64,000 bases of DNA from Anthopleura xanthogrammica (GCA_964019055.1 OZ025207.1:24647617-24711616), one strand, 5' to 3'. Positions 36,336 through 47,990 are shown, counted from the stretch's first letter. Notes: a model not told the origin generated them from the letters alone. A program made the numbers and translations.

Positions 36336-37017
36336 GTCTCCTGTGTCCCTGTGGCATTGGTACCTTTACACACAGTACATGATAGTCATCACCTGGTGAA
36401 AAGAAAACAAACCAACTACGATTACTTCTAGTAGAACGGTTTCTTAATTTACTTGTGTTTCGTTTGATATTATAGAGAGGTTTTGCACCATCACGTGCCG
36501 GAACACACAATACAGCTTGGGCTGCCTGTGGTTAGATGGCAGAACAATAAAATCCCTTTCCTCTCTGGAATTGAATTCTTTCTCATGTAAAACGATTGTA
36601 TTGTTCCTGCCATGCAACATGGCTGCCGTCACGTGATGGTGAAAACCTCTCTTCGGTGTGACTTTTACACACACTTATTTCAATTAACGTTGATAATGGG
36701 AGATCTGGTATATTCGACCTGAGACCAACAGGAATTGGTGGGTGTCAACATGATTTTTTGTGAATCAATGCGATAATTGACACAAATTTGCAATTCAACA
36801 CCATTCAAGCGTGATTCAACTATGTATTTGCAATATTTATGAGATGAGCATTCAGTCTTCCACAATTCTTATAGGTCTCAGATGGACCATCTCAGATCTC
36901 CCGTTATCAATGTTAATTAAAATAAGTGTATAACTTTTGACTCGAGTACAAAGTCAGACTGAAGCTGAGACCGAAAGGTATTCTGGGCAATGACATCTGA
37001 TGTATTCATCCTCTGAC

Positions 37018-38058
37018 CAAGGGCACTAGGACACCTAAAGTACCCGGTACTTTTAATGGTACTGAAGGCGAATTTGATTAACTTTATTAACTCTCCGTGA
37101 TTGACAGGCGGTTAAGTATTACTGACGTAATAATCAGTTATTCAAACCCTTTGACCTTTGGAGTAAAACTACATTTTAGCAGCAAAGGAATACAAATACA
37201 AGATAAGTAAACACGTATAACGTTCATTTGATTCAAATAATCGGGGGAAAACTATAGAAATCCAACCACTTTAGGGACGAACCATTAGATAACTGATGGG
37301 GGTTGCAGGAATTTTAGTTGCATGATATTTATTTTTTTGTCCCATCCCCAGCACGTTATTTTTTATTTTTTTATTTTTTGCACATCATAACCTTGCACGA
37401 TATTTTTTTTAAAACTAGTATGGAATCATTAATATTATTAATCATACATAGGGCAAAATTATTGATTGGTTAATCAAGGAGGGTTTTTGGGCAAAATTTG
37501 AAGTCGACATTGACTGAACATGCAAGAAAATCAACAAGTAAAATTATAATTTATTTAACTGGCTTCTTGAAACCACTCATACTACTGAAAGAGATGATAA
37601 CTACTACTATTTCAGAATTGAAACCTGAACACTATAGTCCGAATTCTGCTTTAATTTATTATATTCTGATTTTCAATGCGATTATGTATTATAAAGGGAC
37701 CGTCGAGCGTAATTTTTATTGGGAAGGAGGCTAACTACCGCCAAAAACGGGCGAACGTAGTGGGGTTTAATTTGGGGGCATGCCCCCCGAAAGTTTTTGA
37801 AAATGGAGACCCACGGAAATGCAATTTCCAGTAATTTGAGGGGCTTTTGCAACATATTTATAAAGTTCTTACCATTACCTTTGACCTGTGTTCGCTCGAT
37901 ATATATTTTTCGCACAGAAAAGCGTGCGCGATATTTTTTTTGAGGTTTAAGGGCCTGCTCGATATTTTTTTGGGGATTTACGCAACCCCCTCCCCCCCCC
38001 CCCCCCCCCCTTCATCATCTATCTAAAGGTCTGTCCCTTAGGTGTCCTAGTGCCCTTG
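37018..38058. mobile_element. Nested TIR DNA transposon in the 3' flank of unit 3
   Basis: Ends CAAGGGCACTAGGACACCTA and TAGGTGTCCTAGTGCCCTTG are exact inverted repeats. Flanks CTCTGAC (37011-37017) and CTCTGGC (38059-38065) look like a target duplication with one mismatch; unit 2 has the uninterrupted sequence CCTCTGACGTATTG. Inside, from about 37271 to 38040, is a second inverted-repeat element (TTAGGGACGAACC... and ...GGTCTGTCCCTTA) with a long C run. No transposase is recognisable, so it is non-autonomous. Confidence 0.8.
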
Positions 38059-38892
38059 CTCTGGCGTATTGAACAGTCCACAAGTTGTGTCACAAGATAA
38101 TCTAATTAACCTATACCTCCCATGTAGAATTTCAGTCTCAGCTGACACGCGTGAAAAACGTCTGCGCATGCTCTAAGTCCGCATACAAATTAGTCAAAAG
38201 CGTCTTCGTGCTATTGTAGAAATGTGCAAATTTGACTTTCACACTTGCCTGAAGAATAGTCTTTACAAAATGCCAAAACTTAAAGTCAGTTCTTGAAACT
38301 TAAGGCTAATTCTTTCATATTGTCTTTATTAATACAGTATCTTGGTCTCACAAAAGTATACCCACGAACTTTTTTGTATACTTGGAGAAAACAAGCATTT
38401 ATTTTCTCATTAAAACTCTTCTAAATTCTTGGAAAGCGTGCTGAAAGACACGCATGCGCAAACGTTTTTCTCTAGTGTCGTCTCAGCTAGCTTCTATGTT
38501 CTATGTTTTAATTTGTACCCAACATGATTTTGCAGTTGAGTATATATTAGGGGAAAAGATCATGCAAGGAAACCAGGCAGATAAAAAGATGAGTTTCAGT
38601 TCAGACAAGAAACTTAATTAACCTGACTGTTTTTGTCTTCAGTATCATGTCAACGCTTTCTATTCACAATCTTGATTTGTAGTAATAAAAACAGTGCTAC
38701 CCAGTGAGCCTTTTTCACTTGCAGCACAAACATAACGGTAAACAGGGGCGTAGCGAGAGTCTTAGAGGTGGGAGGGGGAATTGAGCGCATTTTAACACAT
38801 TTACCGAGTTATCCCATATAAATTTAATACGGTTCAAGAAACCCCTCTATAAAGTTGTTATTAATTAATTAAAACATCTTACCTGTGCCTTG

Positions 38893-41800
38893 TTACTTGT
38901 TCATCGCGTACTTGATTTCTTCTACTGTTTGATCCCATCCATGATCAGTCACAACCTTGTACACTTCCATCACAAGATCAGGGAAATATTCCAGAAACAC
39001 AAAGTCTTCCAGTAACATTTTCTTGATTGGTGTTGGTCGTGTGGCTTCAGAGACGTGTGCGTAAGCATTTCGTATAAACCGGACTAACTCTACTACAGAC
39101 TGAGTATCGTAAGACCTTCTCCTTAGTGGAGTCATTTCAGCGTAGATAGGAGGCATGTCCTTATACCTGGGGTCATTCCACTTCCCATGCACGACGATGG
39201 TACTAAAGTTCTTCTCCAACTCGGTCTCCACAGGAGTTAAGCCAGTTGATCTTCTTGCACGTGGGCATCCAAACACTGACTGATTTCCAACCGCACTTAG
39301 AAAATGGACTTTTCTCTTGTTTGACCAGAACAATGGATGATCCAAAGCTTCCTCTGCAGTTGGTCGATCCTTTCCATCACCCCGAAGCATGTTCTTGACG
39401 ATGTGAGTGGCTTCTGGAGAAAGAGAGTCATCCCATCCTTCCAGCCTCGAGCTCCCATTTGTCATGTTGGTTTGTATTTGGTGAGCCACTTGATTATTGT
39501 TCTTAGAGAAGGGGTGCTTTTGAACTGACAGAATGTAATGAAGAACAAGTCCACATGAAAACATGTCTGATGCCTTGGAATGATCGTGTGTACCCATCAA
39601 CACTTCTGGAGCCATCCAACACCTCGGACCTGCATTAGTACGAAGCACTGTAGTGGCGATACTATCAATGCAACGGCTGAGACCAAAGTCAGCAATTTTC
39701 AAACGTAGTTCAGGATGGGTTTTAAAAAGAATATTGTCAGGCTTCAGGTCGCGATGAATGATATCTTTCGCATGCAGAAACCTCAACCCCTTGACTAAAT
39801 CTTCACAAAGTTGAGTACTTTTTGTCGCGTCAAATGTTGAAGCATCGGCAAGGTACTCGTCAAGATTTCCTTCCATCAGTTCTAAAAAGATGTATGAGAA
39901 CTTGTCCTCTTCAAAGAAATGCAAATATCGAACAATTTGTTCGCAATCTGCAAGCGTAGTGAGAATTGTAATCTCTCGTTTGTCTTCTGGTCGCTTCATA
40001 CGTAATTTCTCAATGCGCTTGACGGCCACTTCTCTACCATCCTTTTCATTGATTCCAACAAAGACATGGCCAAATGAGCCACTTCCTACGTGTTCTTTGT
40101 GACACCAAAATTCCTCATGGATCACATCGCACTCTTGTCGTCTAGCAACTTTGGCCAATTTGACTTCATATTTCTTTGAAATAGAAGTCCACGGAATGAG
40201 TACAGAGACTGTGCTCAAATCTAAGGGTTTTGTGAGGAGTTCTTTAAGAGCATCAGAAATGTCTGCCATGTCCAGACAGGACTTGCCATCAGCTCCATAC
40301 AAACGAAGGATCTTTATGATTTCACAATGCACAGATGAGTTCTCAAACTTTACTTCTATTGAATGGTCTGATGTGTCCATTCTTCTTTTCTTTGATTGAG
40401 GTTGTTCCTCATCAATTGTTACATCATCTTCCCTAGCTGACATGTCAGTAGCTGCAGAGGAAGACTTCTCTTCTGCTTTGTTATCCAATACGCCAGTTTT
40501 TATAATATTCCTACAGCAAAGACGAAGTGGTTCGGATGCAGTGGTAGAACATTTCCTTGCTACTTTTTCGGGTGAAAATAATTGCAAGAGTTTTATTGCT
40601 TCATGCAAGACATCTTGTCTTTCTGCCATATCACTTAAGTGAAGTCCTTCTTGAAAAAACTTCAGTAGTAAATGAAGAACAGTTTTTTTACTTCGAGACC
40701 TTTCTTCAATGCTTGATCCGTGTTTTGACAAAAATCTACAAACTTCTACCAGGGTTTTTACTGCTGATAACTTAATATCTTCTGGATTGAACGCCATCTT
40801 AACTCTAGATGACAAGCAAAACAGTAGGGGTGTTTGATTCTCATTGTTTCTCAAGTTAAATTGCACACCAAGTTTCTCCAACTGAAGACAAATCTCCATC
40901 ACGATCTCTTGAGGTACACCATTCAATGCTAAACGAGTCGCATAGTGAAGTGCTGTATTACCATCTGAATCAACACTATTAGGATCGGCACCTAACTCAA
41001 CCAATAGTTCTAAAGCTTCTGATACCCCTTCTTCATTTTCACATTCAATTTCATAAATCAGCTCAATCAACCTTTCCATTTCCTCTTGATTGTCAATAAA
41101 CTGACAGGCTAGTTTTAAGGCTCTAGTGATGTGCCGTGTTTGCGGACTCCCAACAACTGGTATTTTTCGGAACATGGGAGGGAACTTACAAAAAGCTATA
41201 TTCAAAATCGCTTCAGCAAATGTTGTTTTCTGAACCTCACATTCTTCAAGCAAATCGAAAAAGCCACGAGGAATGTTTTGTGAAAGATAGTGATCATCTT
41301 CACTATGATCACTATCATCTTCACTATGATCACTATCATCTTCACGATGATCACTATCATCTTCACGATGATCACTATCATCTTCACTATGATCACTATC
41401 ATCTTCACGATGATCACTATCATCTTCACGATGATCACTATCATCTTCACGATGATCACTATCATCTTCACGATGATCACTATCATCTTCACGATGATCA
41501 CTATCATCTTCACGATGATCACTATCATCTTCACGATGATCACTATCATCTTCACTATGATCACTATCATTTTCACGATGATCACTATCATCTTCACGAT
41601 GATCACTATCATCTTCACGATGATCACTATCATTTTCACGATGATCACTATCATCTTCACGATGATCACTATCATCTTCACTATGACCACTATCATCTTC
41701 ACAAACACTATCATATTGGAATAAACGTCTGTCAACAAAAAAGTTCAAGATGCTACAATTAAAATTATCTATCAAGCGAAACGGATATTTTCCTCCCTTT

Positions 41801-42975
41801 TCAACAAGAATACGAGCTGACTTTGGAAAGTTAAGAGCGTAAAACAATGGTGTTCTCCCATAAATATCTCGCACATTTACAAAGTCGCCGCAGCTATCAA
41901 TCAATGCACGAACCACATTTTCGTTGTTTCTTTGTTGGACAGCATGAAACAAAGCCGTTTGGCCATTATCATCAGTTTTGTTGACATCAACACCAGCATT
42001 AATCAATGCGCGAACCACAATCTCGTTCTTACATTGTAGGAGAGCATGAATCAAAGAAATGTTGACATCAGCACCAGCATCAACCAATGCACGAACCACA
42101 CTCTTAATTTCTTTTTGTTCGAAAGCATAAAACAAAGCAGTTTTGCCATCCCCATCAGTTATATTGACATCAGCACCAGCTTCAATCAATGCACGAACCA
42201 CACTCTTAATTTCTTTTTGTTCGAAAGCATAAAACAAAGCAGTTTTGCCATCCCCATCAGTTATATTGACATCAGCACCAGCTTCAATCAATGCACGAAC
42301 CACACTCTTGTCGTGTTTGACAGCATAAAACAAAGCAGTACGGCCACCTCTTTCAGTTTTGTTGACATCAGCACCAGCTTCAATCAATGCACGAACCACA
42401 CTCTCGTCGTGTTCAACAGCATAAAACAAAGCAGTTTTGCCATCATCGCAATCAGTTTTAGTGTTGACATCAGCACCAGCATCAATCAATGCACGAACCA
42501 CACTCTCGTTACCTTTTTGGACAGCAAGAAACAAAGCAGTTTGCCCGAAAATAATTTCAGTTTTGTTGACATCAGCACCAGCAGCAATCAATGCACGAAC
42601 TACACTTTCGTTGTCATTGCTTACGACAGCATCAATCAAAGCAGTTTTACCAAAAACGTCAGTTAAGTTGACTTTAGCACCAGCATCAATCAATGCACGA
42701 ACGGCCCTCTCTTTACTTTCTCGGACAGCATAAGACAAAGCAGTTTCGCCAATTGTATTACTTTTGTTGACATCAGCACCAGCATCAATCAATGCACGAA
42801 CCACACTCTCGTTGTCACTTTGTTGGACAGCATGAAACAAAGCAGTTTCGCCATAAGCACCAGTTATGTTGACATTAACACCAGCATCAATCAATGCACG
42901 GGTCTCGTTCTCGTCTTTTTGGGTGACGGCACTTAACAAACGATCAAACTTTTCATTACTGTTATCAGTAGTCAT
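38893..42975 (-). CDS. RNase L-like ankyrin-kinase-KEN protein, unit 3, intact with rearrangements
   Basis: One open frame of 1360 codons runs from ATG 42975 to TAA 38893-38895. Residues 1-~370 hold many ankyrin repeats, several with GKTALFYA. Residues ~425-562 are about twenty acidic heptads, ED(D)SDH(R/S), from a 21-bp minisatellite. An ankyrin block follows (LGADPNSVDSDGNTALHYA), but the ~230-residue segment before the linker in units 1 and 2 (including GANANDVDSSG) is missing in frame: the text passes from SPEKVARKC straight to STTASEPLRLCC. The kinase has GSGSFG, Lys in AVKRIEK, HRDLKPDN and DFG. Its C-lobe tail (KNNNQVAHQIQTNMTNG... RGDGKDRPTAEEAL) differs strongly from the paralogues. 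KEN has Tyr1289, Arg1302, Asn1303 and His1307. Predicted role as for unit 2. The mosaic structure suggests gene conversion or recombination with another paralogue. Confidence 0.93.
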   Translation of the reverse strand: MTTDNSNEKFDRLLSAVTQKDENETRALIDAGVNVNITGAYGETALFHAVQQSDNESVVRALIDAGADVNKSNTIGETALSYAVRESKERAVRALIDAGAKVNLTDVFGKTALIDAVVSNDNESVVRALIAAGADVNKTEIIFGQTALFLAVQKGNESVVRALIDAGADVNTKTDCDDGKTALFYAVEHDESVVRALIEAGADVNKTERGGRTALFYAVKHDKSVVRALIEAGADVNITDGDGKTALFYAFEQKEIKSVVRALIEAGADVNITDGDGKTALFYAFEQKEIKSVVRALVDAGADVNISLIHALLQCKNEIVVRALINAGVDVNKTDDNGQTALFHAVQQRNNENVVRALIDSCGDFVNVRDIYGRTPLFYALNFPKSARILVEKGGKYPFRLIDNFNCSILNFFVDRRLFQYDSVCEDDSGHSEDDSDHREDDSDHRENDSDHREDDSDHREDDSDHRENDSDHSEDDSDHREDDSDHREDDSDHREDDSDHREDDSDHREDDSDHREDDSDHREDDSDHSEDDSDHREDDSDHREDDSDHSEDDSDHSEDDHYLSQNIPRGFFDLLEECEVQKTTFAEAILNIAFCKFPPMFRKIPVVGSPQTRHITRALKLACQFIDNQEEMERLIELIYEIECENEEGVSEALELLVELGADPNSVDSDGNTALHYATRLALNGVPQEIVMEICLQLEKLGVQFNLRNNENQTPLLFCLSSRVKMAFNPEDIKLSAVKTLVEVCRFLSKHGSSIEERSRSKKTVLHLLLKFFQEGLHLSDMAERQDVLHEAIKLLQLFSPEKVARKCSTTASEPLRLCCRNIIKTGVLDNKAEEKSSSAATDMSAREDDVTIDEEQPQSKKRRMDTSDHSIEVKFENSSVHCEIIKILRLYGADGKSCLDMADISDALKELLTKPLDLSTVSVLIPWTSISKKYEVKLAKVARRQECDVIHEEFWCHKEHVGSGSFGHVFVGINEKDGREVAVKRIEKLRMKRPEDKREITILTTLADCEQIVRYLHFFEEDKFSYIFLELMEGNLDEYLADASTFDATKSTQLCEDLVKGLRFLHAKDIIHRDLKPDNILFKTHPELRLKIADFGLSRCIDSIATTVLRTNAGPRCWMAPEVLMGTHDHSKASDMFSCGLVLHYILSVQKHPFSKNNNQVAHQIQTNMTNGSSRLEGWDDSLSPEATHIVKNMLRGDGKDRPTAEEALDHPLFWSNKRKVHFLSAVGNQSVFGCPRARRSTGLTPVETELEKNFSTIVVHGKWNDPRYKDMPPIYAEMTPLRRRSYDTQSVVELVRFIRNAYAHVSEATRPTPIKKMLLEDFVFLEYFPDLVMEVYKVVTDHGWDQTVEEIKYAMNK
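41285..41712 (-). repeat. 21-bp coding minisatellite (acidic heptads)
   Basis: About twenty copies of a 21-bp unit, GATGATCACTATCATCTTCAC on plus with an occasional C to T change. All three minus frames and at least two plus frames are open across it, but only the EDDSDHR frame continues the unit 3 protein. Confidence 0.93.
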
Positions 42976-43440
42976 CTTTTGATGTCAGAAGACTTAATGT
43001 AACAACTGTAATATGTTGTTACAGTATATTTTCTATCTCAGTGTCATAAAAAGGATTCATGTCCAACTGCTCTTTACTGGATTCAAGCCAAGTGTTTGTT
43101 TGTCATAAGTATTCCACATCTTGAACAAGATCTCATCTTTTCATCTCAATTCATTGGTTCAACTTACGATAAATCCGTCATATACCAGGGAATCCCTGTT
43201 CTTTCACAATATTTTCGTTCATTTGTAGTCTTACCGTCGTGATGGAAGTGTTTCTTTGCAGATCTCTTGGCCTTATGATGTTGTTGTTAAGGCACTTCCG
43301 CCTTCGTTATTCAATGCAGCACATTGCAGTCACATATCGATCGTTGATATCACTTGAACATCACTGTACCTTTCAGAACGATTGTACTAAGACAAGATTA
43401 CAGTAGATCTAACCACGTTCGAGGTGAGATATCGAAGAGA
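42976..43440. promoter_or_regulatory. 5' flank of unit 3
   Basis: Homologous to the spacer of the other units up to the plus-strand donor-like TTCGAG|GTGAGATATC near 43418, then diverges. The TIMM21 copy expected beyond it is absent. Confidence 0.45.
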
Positions 43441-43935
43441 TTTGAAGAGAAATTTGAGACTTGATAAAAATCTTCGCTTTCAAATGGTAGTGACGCTTAT
43501 GAATAAAATATGACTTCCAGTTGATTTCGGTCCGAACGAATTAACCAATCAGGAAACAACTTACGTAGCTGTATATTTTTTAATTCTAGTTTTTTGGCTT
43601 GATAAACCATTGCAACAGCTTTTATGTAGTGAAAATACAGAAAATAAAACTCATCCGTGTAAAGATTCATGAAATATCTTTTTAGAAATAGCATATCTTC
43701 GTAAAAGTTTGTAGAAAGTATTTAATTTATATTTGAAAGTACTTGAAAATTTTCGTTGTGATAAATAATTTATTGAGCGCCTAGATTTCCCTGGGCCCAT
43801 ACTTCTGGACTTCAACTTTTAAAATGAATCAGTTTCCATTTTTATAGTAACTTTAATGCATTTTAATTCTCTCGACAACTTCACAGAACTCACTGATCAT
43901 AGCTATTCTAGTTATATGATTTTGAATAAATTATT
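43441..43935. other. Unit 3-specific spacer, nothing recognised
   Basis: AT-rich sequence not shared with the other units. No coding or structural signal seen. Confidence 0.4.
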
Positions 43936-44940
43936 ACTGGGTTGCTATGGTAGCAAACCAGTCTTAAAATGAGATCCGTTTTTCGGGCGTCAGGTAGACC
44001 ATAATTTCACACCTCATGATTGGTCGAGAACTTGTAAACAATGTCCAATGTCCAATGAAGTTGCCACACGACATCGATGTATTTATAGTTTTTAGTGTTG
44101 TGTCACCATTAATTCATTCGTTCAGGGTTCGTGAAGTGCTAGTTTGTCTGTACAGTAGGCATGTTGCGTACTATTGTTTTTAGGTTTTTTAACGCTACGC
44201 TTAAACTACTTACAAACACACACGCCGTACGTGGTAGACACACACTAAAAGATGTTATTGAGCGATTTTGGAACGGGTTGGTCCACATACTCAAAGAGAG
44301 AAGTCTGAGAATCTATGAACTATCTTTGAGAATCTATGAGCAAACTACGGTATGAGAATCGTAGAACTAGACAAACTAGTCAAAATAGACTAAGAGAATC
44401 TATAAACTACCTAGCTATGATCAAACTAGATCTTACCAGATCTCAGATACAAAAAAATATACTGAGACAAACTACAGAACGAGAGACAAACTACAAAACG
44501 AGAGACAAACAAAGCTTTGATGAAAGCTGACTCCAAGAACTTGTAGAAGTCAGACGAGCTGATAGTGATCTACAAGAAAGCGGACTGCCAAGACTCCTTG
44601 TTGAATATTTCCATTTATGAAAATACAGAAAACAAAAACTGAGGGAAAAACAAATGACCAGTTAAACACATTTTGGCTAAGAGTATTTACATTGATAAAA
44701 CGTTTGTTTTGCAGCGAACAGTTTCGATACTGAAATAGATGTTTATTTCATCAGCTAGTCTTGAAAGGTACTCTAGTAGGTCTAGTAGAAATCTAATACG
44801 CGTTGACAAGTCAGTAACGCAACACTAATGCCTTACTAGAATTTAAAATGTTTTTAATAAAGGGGGACTTTGAACCCAAAAGGAACACTTTGGTAAGAAA
44901 TAATAGAGTATATAGGATTGGTGAGTGGGCGAGCTCTCGT
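43936..44940. mobile_element. Second copy of the ACTGGGTTGC element, right end altered
   Basis: It starts at the same ACTGGGTTGC as 28675 and aligns along its length, including the unrecognised frame (44161-44355), with an extra ~70-bp stretch near 44470-44550. The right terminal inverted repeat is missing: after GGGCGAGCTCTCG the sequence departs. Either truncated or joined to other DNA. Confidence 0.6.
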
Positions 44941-46130
44941 TTTCAATAAAATTGATGCCCAAGTTTCAGTCTTTTGTTTCGTCTAAATCTAAGCACCAGT
45001 TGGTTTGGGATCTCGCCACGCAAAGCGTTGTTAGTCGCAACGAAAATTTACATTTTTTCTTGACTTTTTCGATCTTCAATAAGTAAAATTGTAAATTGCC
45101 AATCAAGATCCGAAATTCATAGTAAATTATTATTATATTATTGCTGTTGTTTATCGTTCAGAAAACTTGTTACTAGGAAATATTGAGATACGAACAAAAT
45201 TTTCGCTTATTGGCTTATTCGTTCGGGTTGAGAGAAGCGAAAACACCTGGCCCAGAGGAGGTTTTATTATTCTCCCACTACGTGTGATGATGTCAATTTT
45301 TTTCAGTGGCTCGCACACAGGGATCCCAAACTTAAAACAAAATTTCCTGTCATTTTATTTCCCGATGTATGACAAGAAAAATATTTGTTTATTTAATTTT
45401 TTTACACATCATCACACAGAAAAAAAGCAGCATGTCCTTCAGGGGTCACCGTACGAAACCACCGCTTGCTCAAACTTTTCCATTCCCTTGCACTAAATCG
45501 ACTGGCTGTAAAACTTTCAGCATGCAAGCATGTATAATTGTCTTCCTTCGTATAGCTCAGTTTTCTGGATTTCAAAACGATGATTGTCATTGCAATTTTC
45601 GCCGAAGAGTCATTTGGTCTTGCAATTCTCTGAATACTAAACTAAGTCACACAAAGCTCGACATCTCGTGTCATATTTCTTGGTTGTCATCAGTGCGTTG
45701 ATTAAAGTGAAGATTTTGAATACTAGTTCTCAACTTCATTTTACTACAAAATATTCTGATAACTTATATACAAACAATTAGTAGTAAAAAATGTTATATG
45801 AAAAGCACAAAACACGGAGATTGATGTGCTCCGCAGTAGAGGCGGATCCAGGGTTTTTTTTCAGTGAGGGGTGCAGCGTTGTACGGGCACCTGCCTCGCG
45901 AAAAAAACCAGCCCCCCCCCCCCCCCTCCTAAAAAACCCGAACCTTGTATTGGATATCTTAAGTATGTGATTATGTACATAATTATGTACATAATTACTG
46001 TTGCATGAATTGGTCAACTTAATAATCGATCCACTGAAAACAAAAATCACTTGAAAATGACATCGGACGATGTCGAAACGTTGTGAAATCAACCTTGCGT
46101 TTGTCTTTATTTTAATTATTAATTATATAA
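44941..46130. other. Single-copy spacer, no gene recognised
   Basis: Not shared with the other units. Frames such as 45167-45496 and 45369-45701 have no recognisable domain. A transposon-end-like GAGGCGGATCCAGGG and a poly-C run lie near 45840-45930. Confidence 0.35.
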
Positions 46131-46240
46131 TAAACAGAATATTACATGGGCGCTTGAAAATCTCTAACAAGTGAGCGCGGCGAACAACGCTCGAAGATAA
46201 AATTCGTATCTCCGCGCGCCCATGTAATATCCTCTATTTA
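46131..46240. mobile_element. Short palindromic MITE (ATTACATGGGCGC ends)
   Basis: Left end ATATTACATGGGCGC and right end GCGCCCATGTAATAT are inverted. The interior GAAGATAAAATTCGTATCTCC is shared with the copy at 59391-59540. Confidence 0.65.
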
Positions 46241-46876
46241 TGATAACACGTACATGACCTCCTTTTACATATACATTATTACTACATACTTCTTTTATCC
46301 TAGGAAGCCCGAGTACACGCATTTATACGTCTAGTTTACAATATCAATCTATTTAAAAGATACAATGCTAGGTAATATAGAAAACTAATCAAATATATTG
46401 ATAATATAAACTATGTATAAATAAATAATTAAGGTGTATCTTAAGGTTTGAAATCTAAAATTTATTAACGACTATGAAATATACGACTTCGAAAGGTTAT
46501 TAACAGAAATAGATTCCCAGCATGTTATTTTTTTCCAGCTTTTTCTTGACTGTTCATAAGAGTAACTGCTTTGGTTCGTTGTCTATGTTTTTCCGATATG
46601 CCTACTGCTCTGTAACGGCCGGAAACTTCACTCTCCAGGATTCGTTTTACATAAGAGGATATGCAATGATTCCCGATATCGAAAGTCAATCGTGGGTTGC
46701 ATTGTGGTTACAAAACAACTCGCACAAGCATGACGGCGCAAGCCCGTACGAGTGTGGGAATATTAATGTAATTGAGAAATAAACCCCATTATTTATTACA
46801 TGAAAGACTTTTAATAGTAAAATTTATCAAGTTCCCCAAGTTATAGAATGTTTGGGCAAATACTTTTGCAACTTTT

Positions 46877-47258
46877 GACCGAATGCCAATATGGCCGCCA
46901 CTTCATTACCATGATTTTATAAATTCATATTTTATTTGACCACTACATTAAAATTATAAATTAGAATAATATCAAATAAGTTAGAAAGTTTGAGACAAAA
47001 ATATTAAATTCTTGAGAAGTTATGAGAATTTTAAAAATGTCAAAAACACCACGAGGCTAGCAAGGAAACAGTTCACTGCATGAACACGTACAAATCTCTG
47101 TAATTTTGATTCCAAATAGCTATACTTGAATTCTATTTATAGCAATGAAACTTTCCAAAAACACATATTTCTGTTTGCTCTTTCTGATAGTGCTGCTTAT
47201 TTTTTAAGATTAGGTTTTCATTTCTGAAAGTCAATGGCGGCCATATTGGCATTCGGTC
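46877..47258. mobile_element. 382-bp MITE with 24-bp terminal inverted repeats
   Basis: It begins GACCGAATGCCAATATGGCC and ends GGCCATATTGGCATTCGGTC, exact inverted repeats (24 bp including GCCA). The interior is AT-rich and noncoding. Confidence 0.8.
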
Positions 47259-47599
47259 TAATATGGTGATCCATTCTTGATTGGATTAATATTTGCACTA
47301 GGCCCCAGTCCCTTCCTTAACCTCGAAATATTATTTAAGAGGCAGCCAACGAATCTCACAAAGAGCAGATGTGATGTGGTCAGCTTAAAAAAAATACTTA
47401 CTTTTTCAGTCAACTGCAGCAGCAGTGATGATAATTTTCTGGCGACATGTATGCTCTTATAATTAGATAAAGCATTCCTTGGTAGAAGGAGCTTATTGGG
47501 AGTTATGTCCAGGAACATAGATAAGTCATAATGGACTTTGTTACTTCATAAACAGAAATCTCTTTTGACGAGACATACAGAATGCATCATGATAATGTT

Positions 47600-47757
47600 G
47601 GTTTGCGTATGGTGATGGAATATGAAATGTATATGTGATCGTACCATACTGAATTGGACTCAGAAAAAATTCGGCTGAGCCCCAGATGGGAATCAAACCC
47701 ACGACCCTCCGTATGCTAGTCGGACGTTCTACCACTGAGCTGCTGGAGACTCTAACA
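47600..47757 (-). mobile_element. tRNA-derived SINE, inverted-pair member 1
   Basis: On minus the head reads AGCAGCTCAGTGGTAGAACG (A box) and later GTGGGTTTGATTCCC (B box), followed by a body ending near CATATACATTTCATA. It looks like a tRNA but lacks a believable full cloverleaf and is followed by a SINE body. Confidence 0.7.
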
Positions 47758-47848
47758 TTATCATCATGTATTTTCCTTAGACATTTCTGTGACTGTAGCT
47801 TATACAGTACGTTTGTCACAATTAAACCCACATTAACGACCAACTCGC

Positions 47849-47990
47849 TATTAGAGTCTCCAGCAGCTCAGTGGCAGCTCAGTAGCATACGGAGGGTCGT
47901 GGTTTCGATTCCCATCTGGGGCTCAGAATTATTTCTGAGTCCATTCAGTATGGTACGATCACATATACATTTCATACAGAATACATCGTT
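47849..47990 (+). mobile_element. tRNA-derived SINE, inverted-pair member 2
   Basis: Same element as 47600-47757 in the opposite orientation, with a short internal deletion between the A and B boxes. The two face each other across about 90 bp and could form a long hairpin. Confidence 0.7.

Noticed and set aside
41136..41762. His/Tyr/Asp repeat frame on plus and Ile/Val/Lys/Met repeat frame on minus
   Set aside because: Other frames of the 21-bp minisatellite within the unit 3 coding sequence.
46522..46782. 86-codon plus frame in the single-copy spacer
   Set aside because: No recognisable domain, no neighbouring exon or splice evidence.
47680..47757. Functional tRNA gene
   Set aside because: A and B boxes are present but the sequence continues into a SINE body and exists as an inverted duplicate; no convincing cloverleaf.
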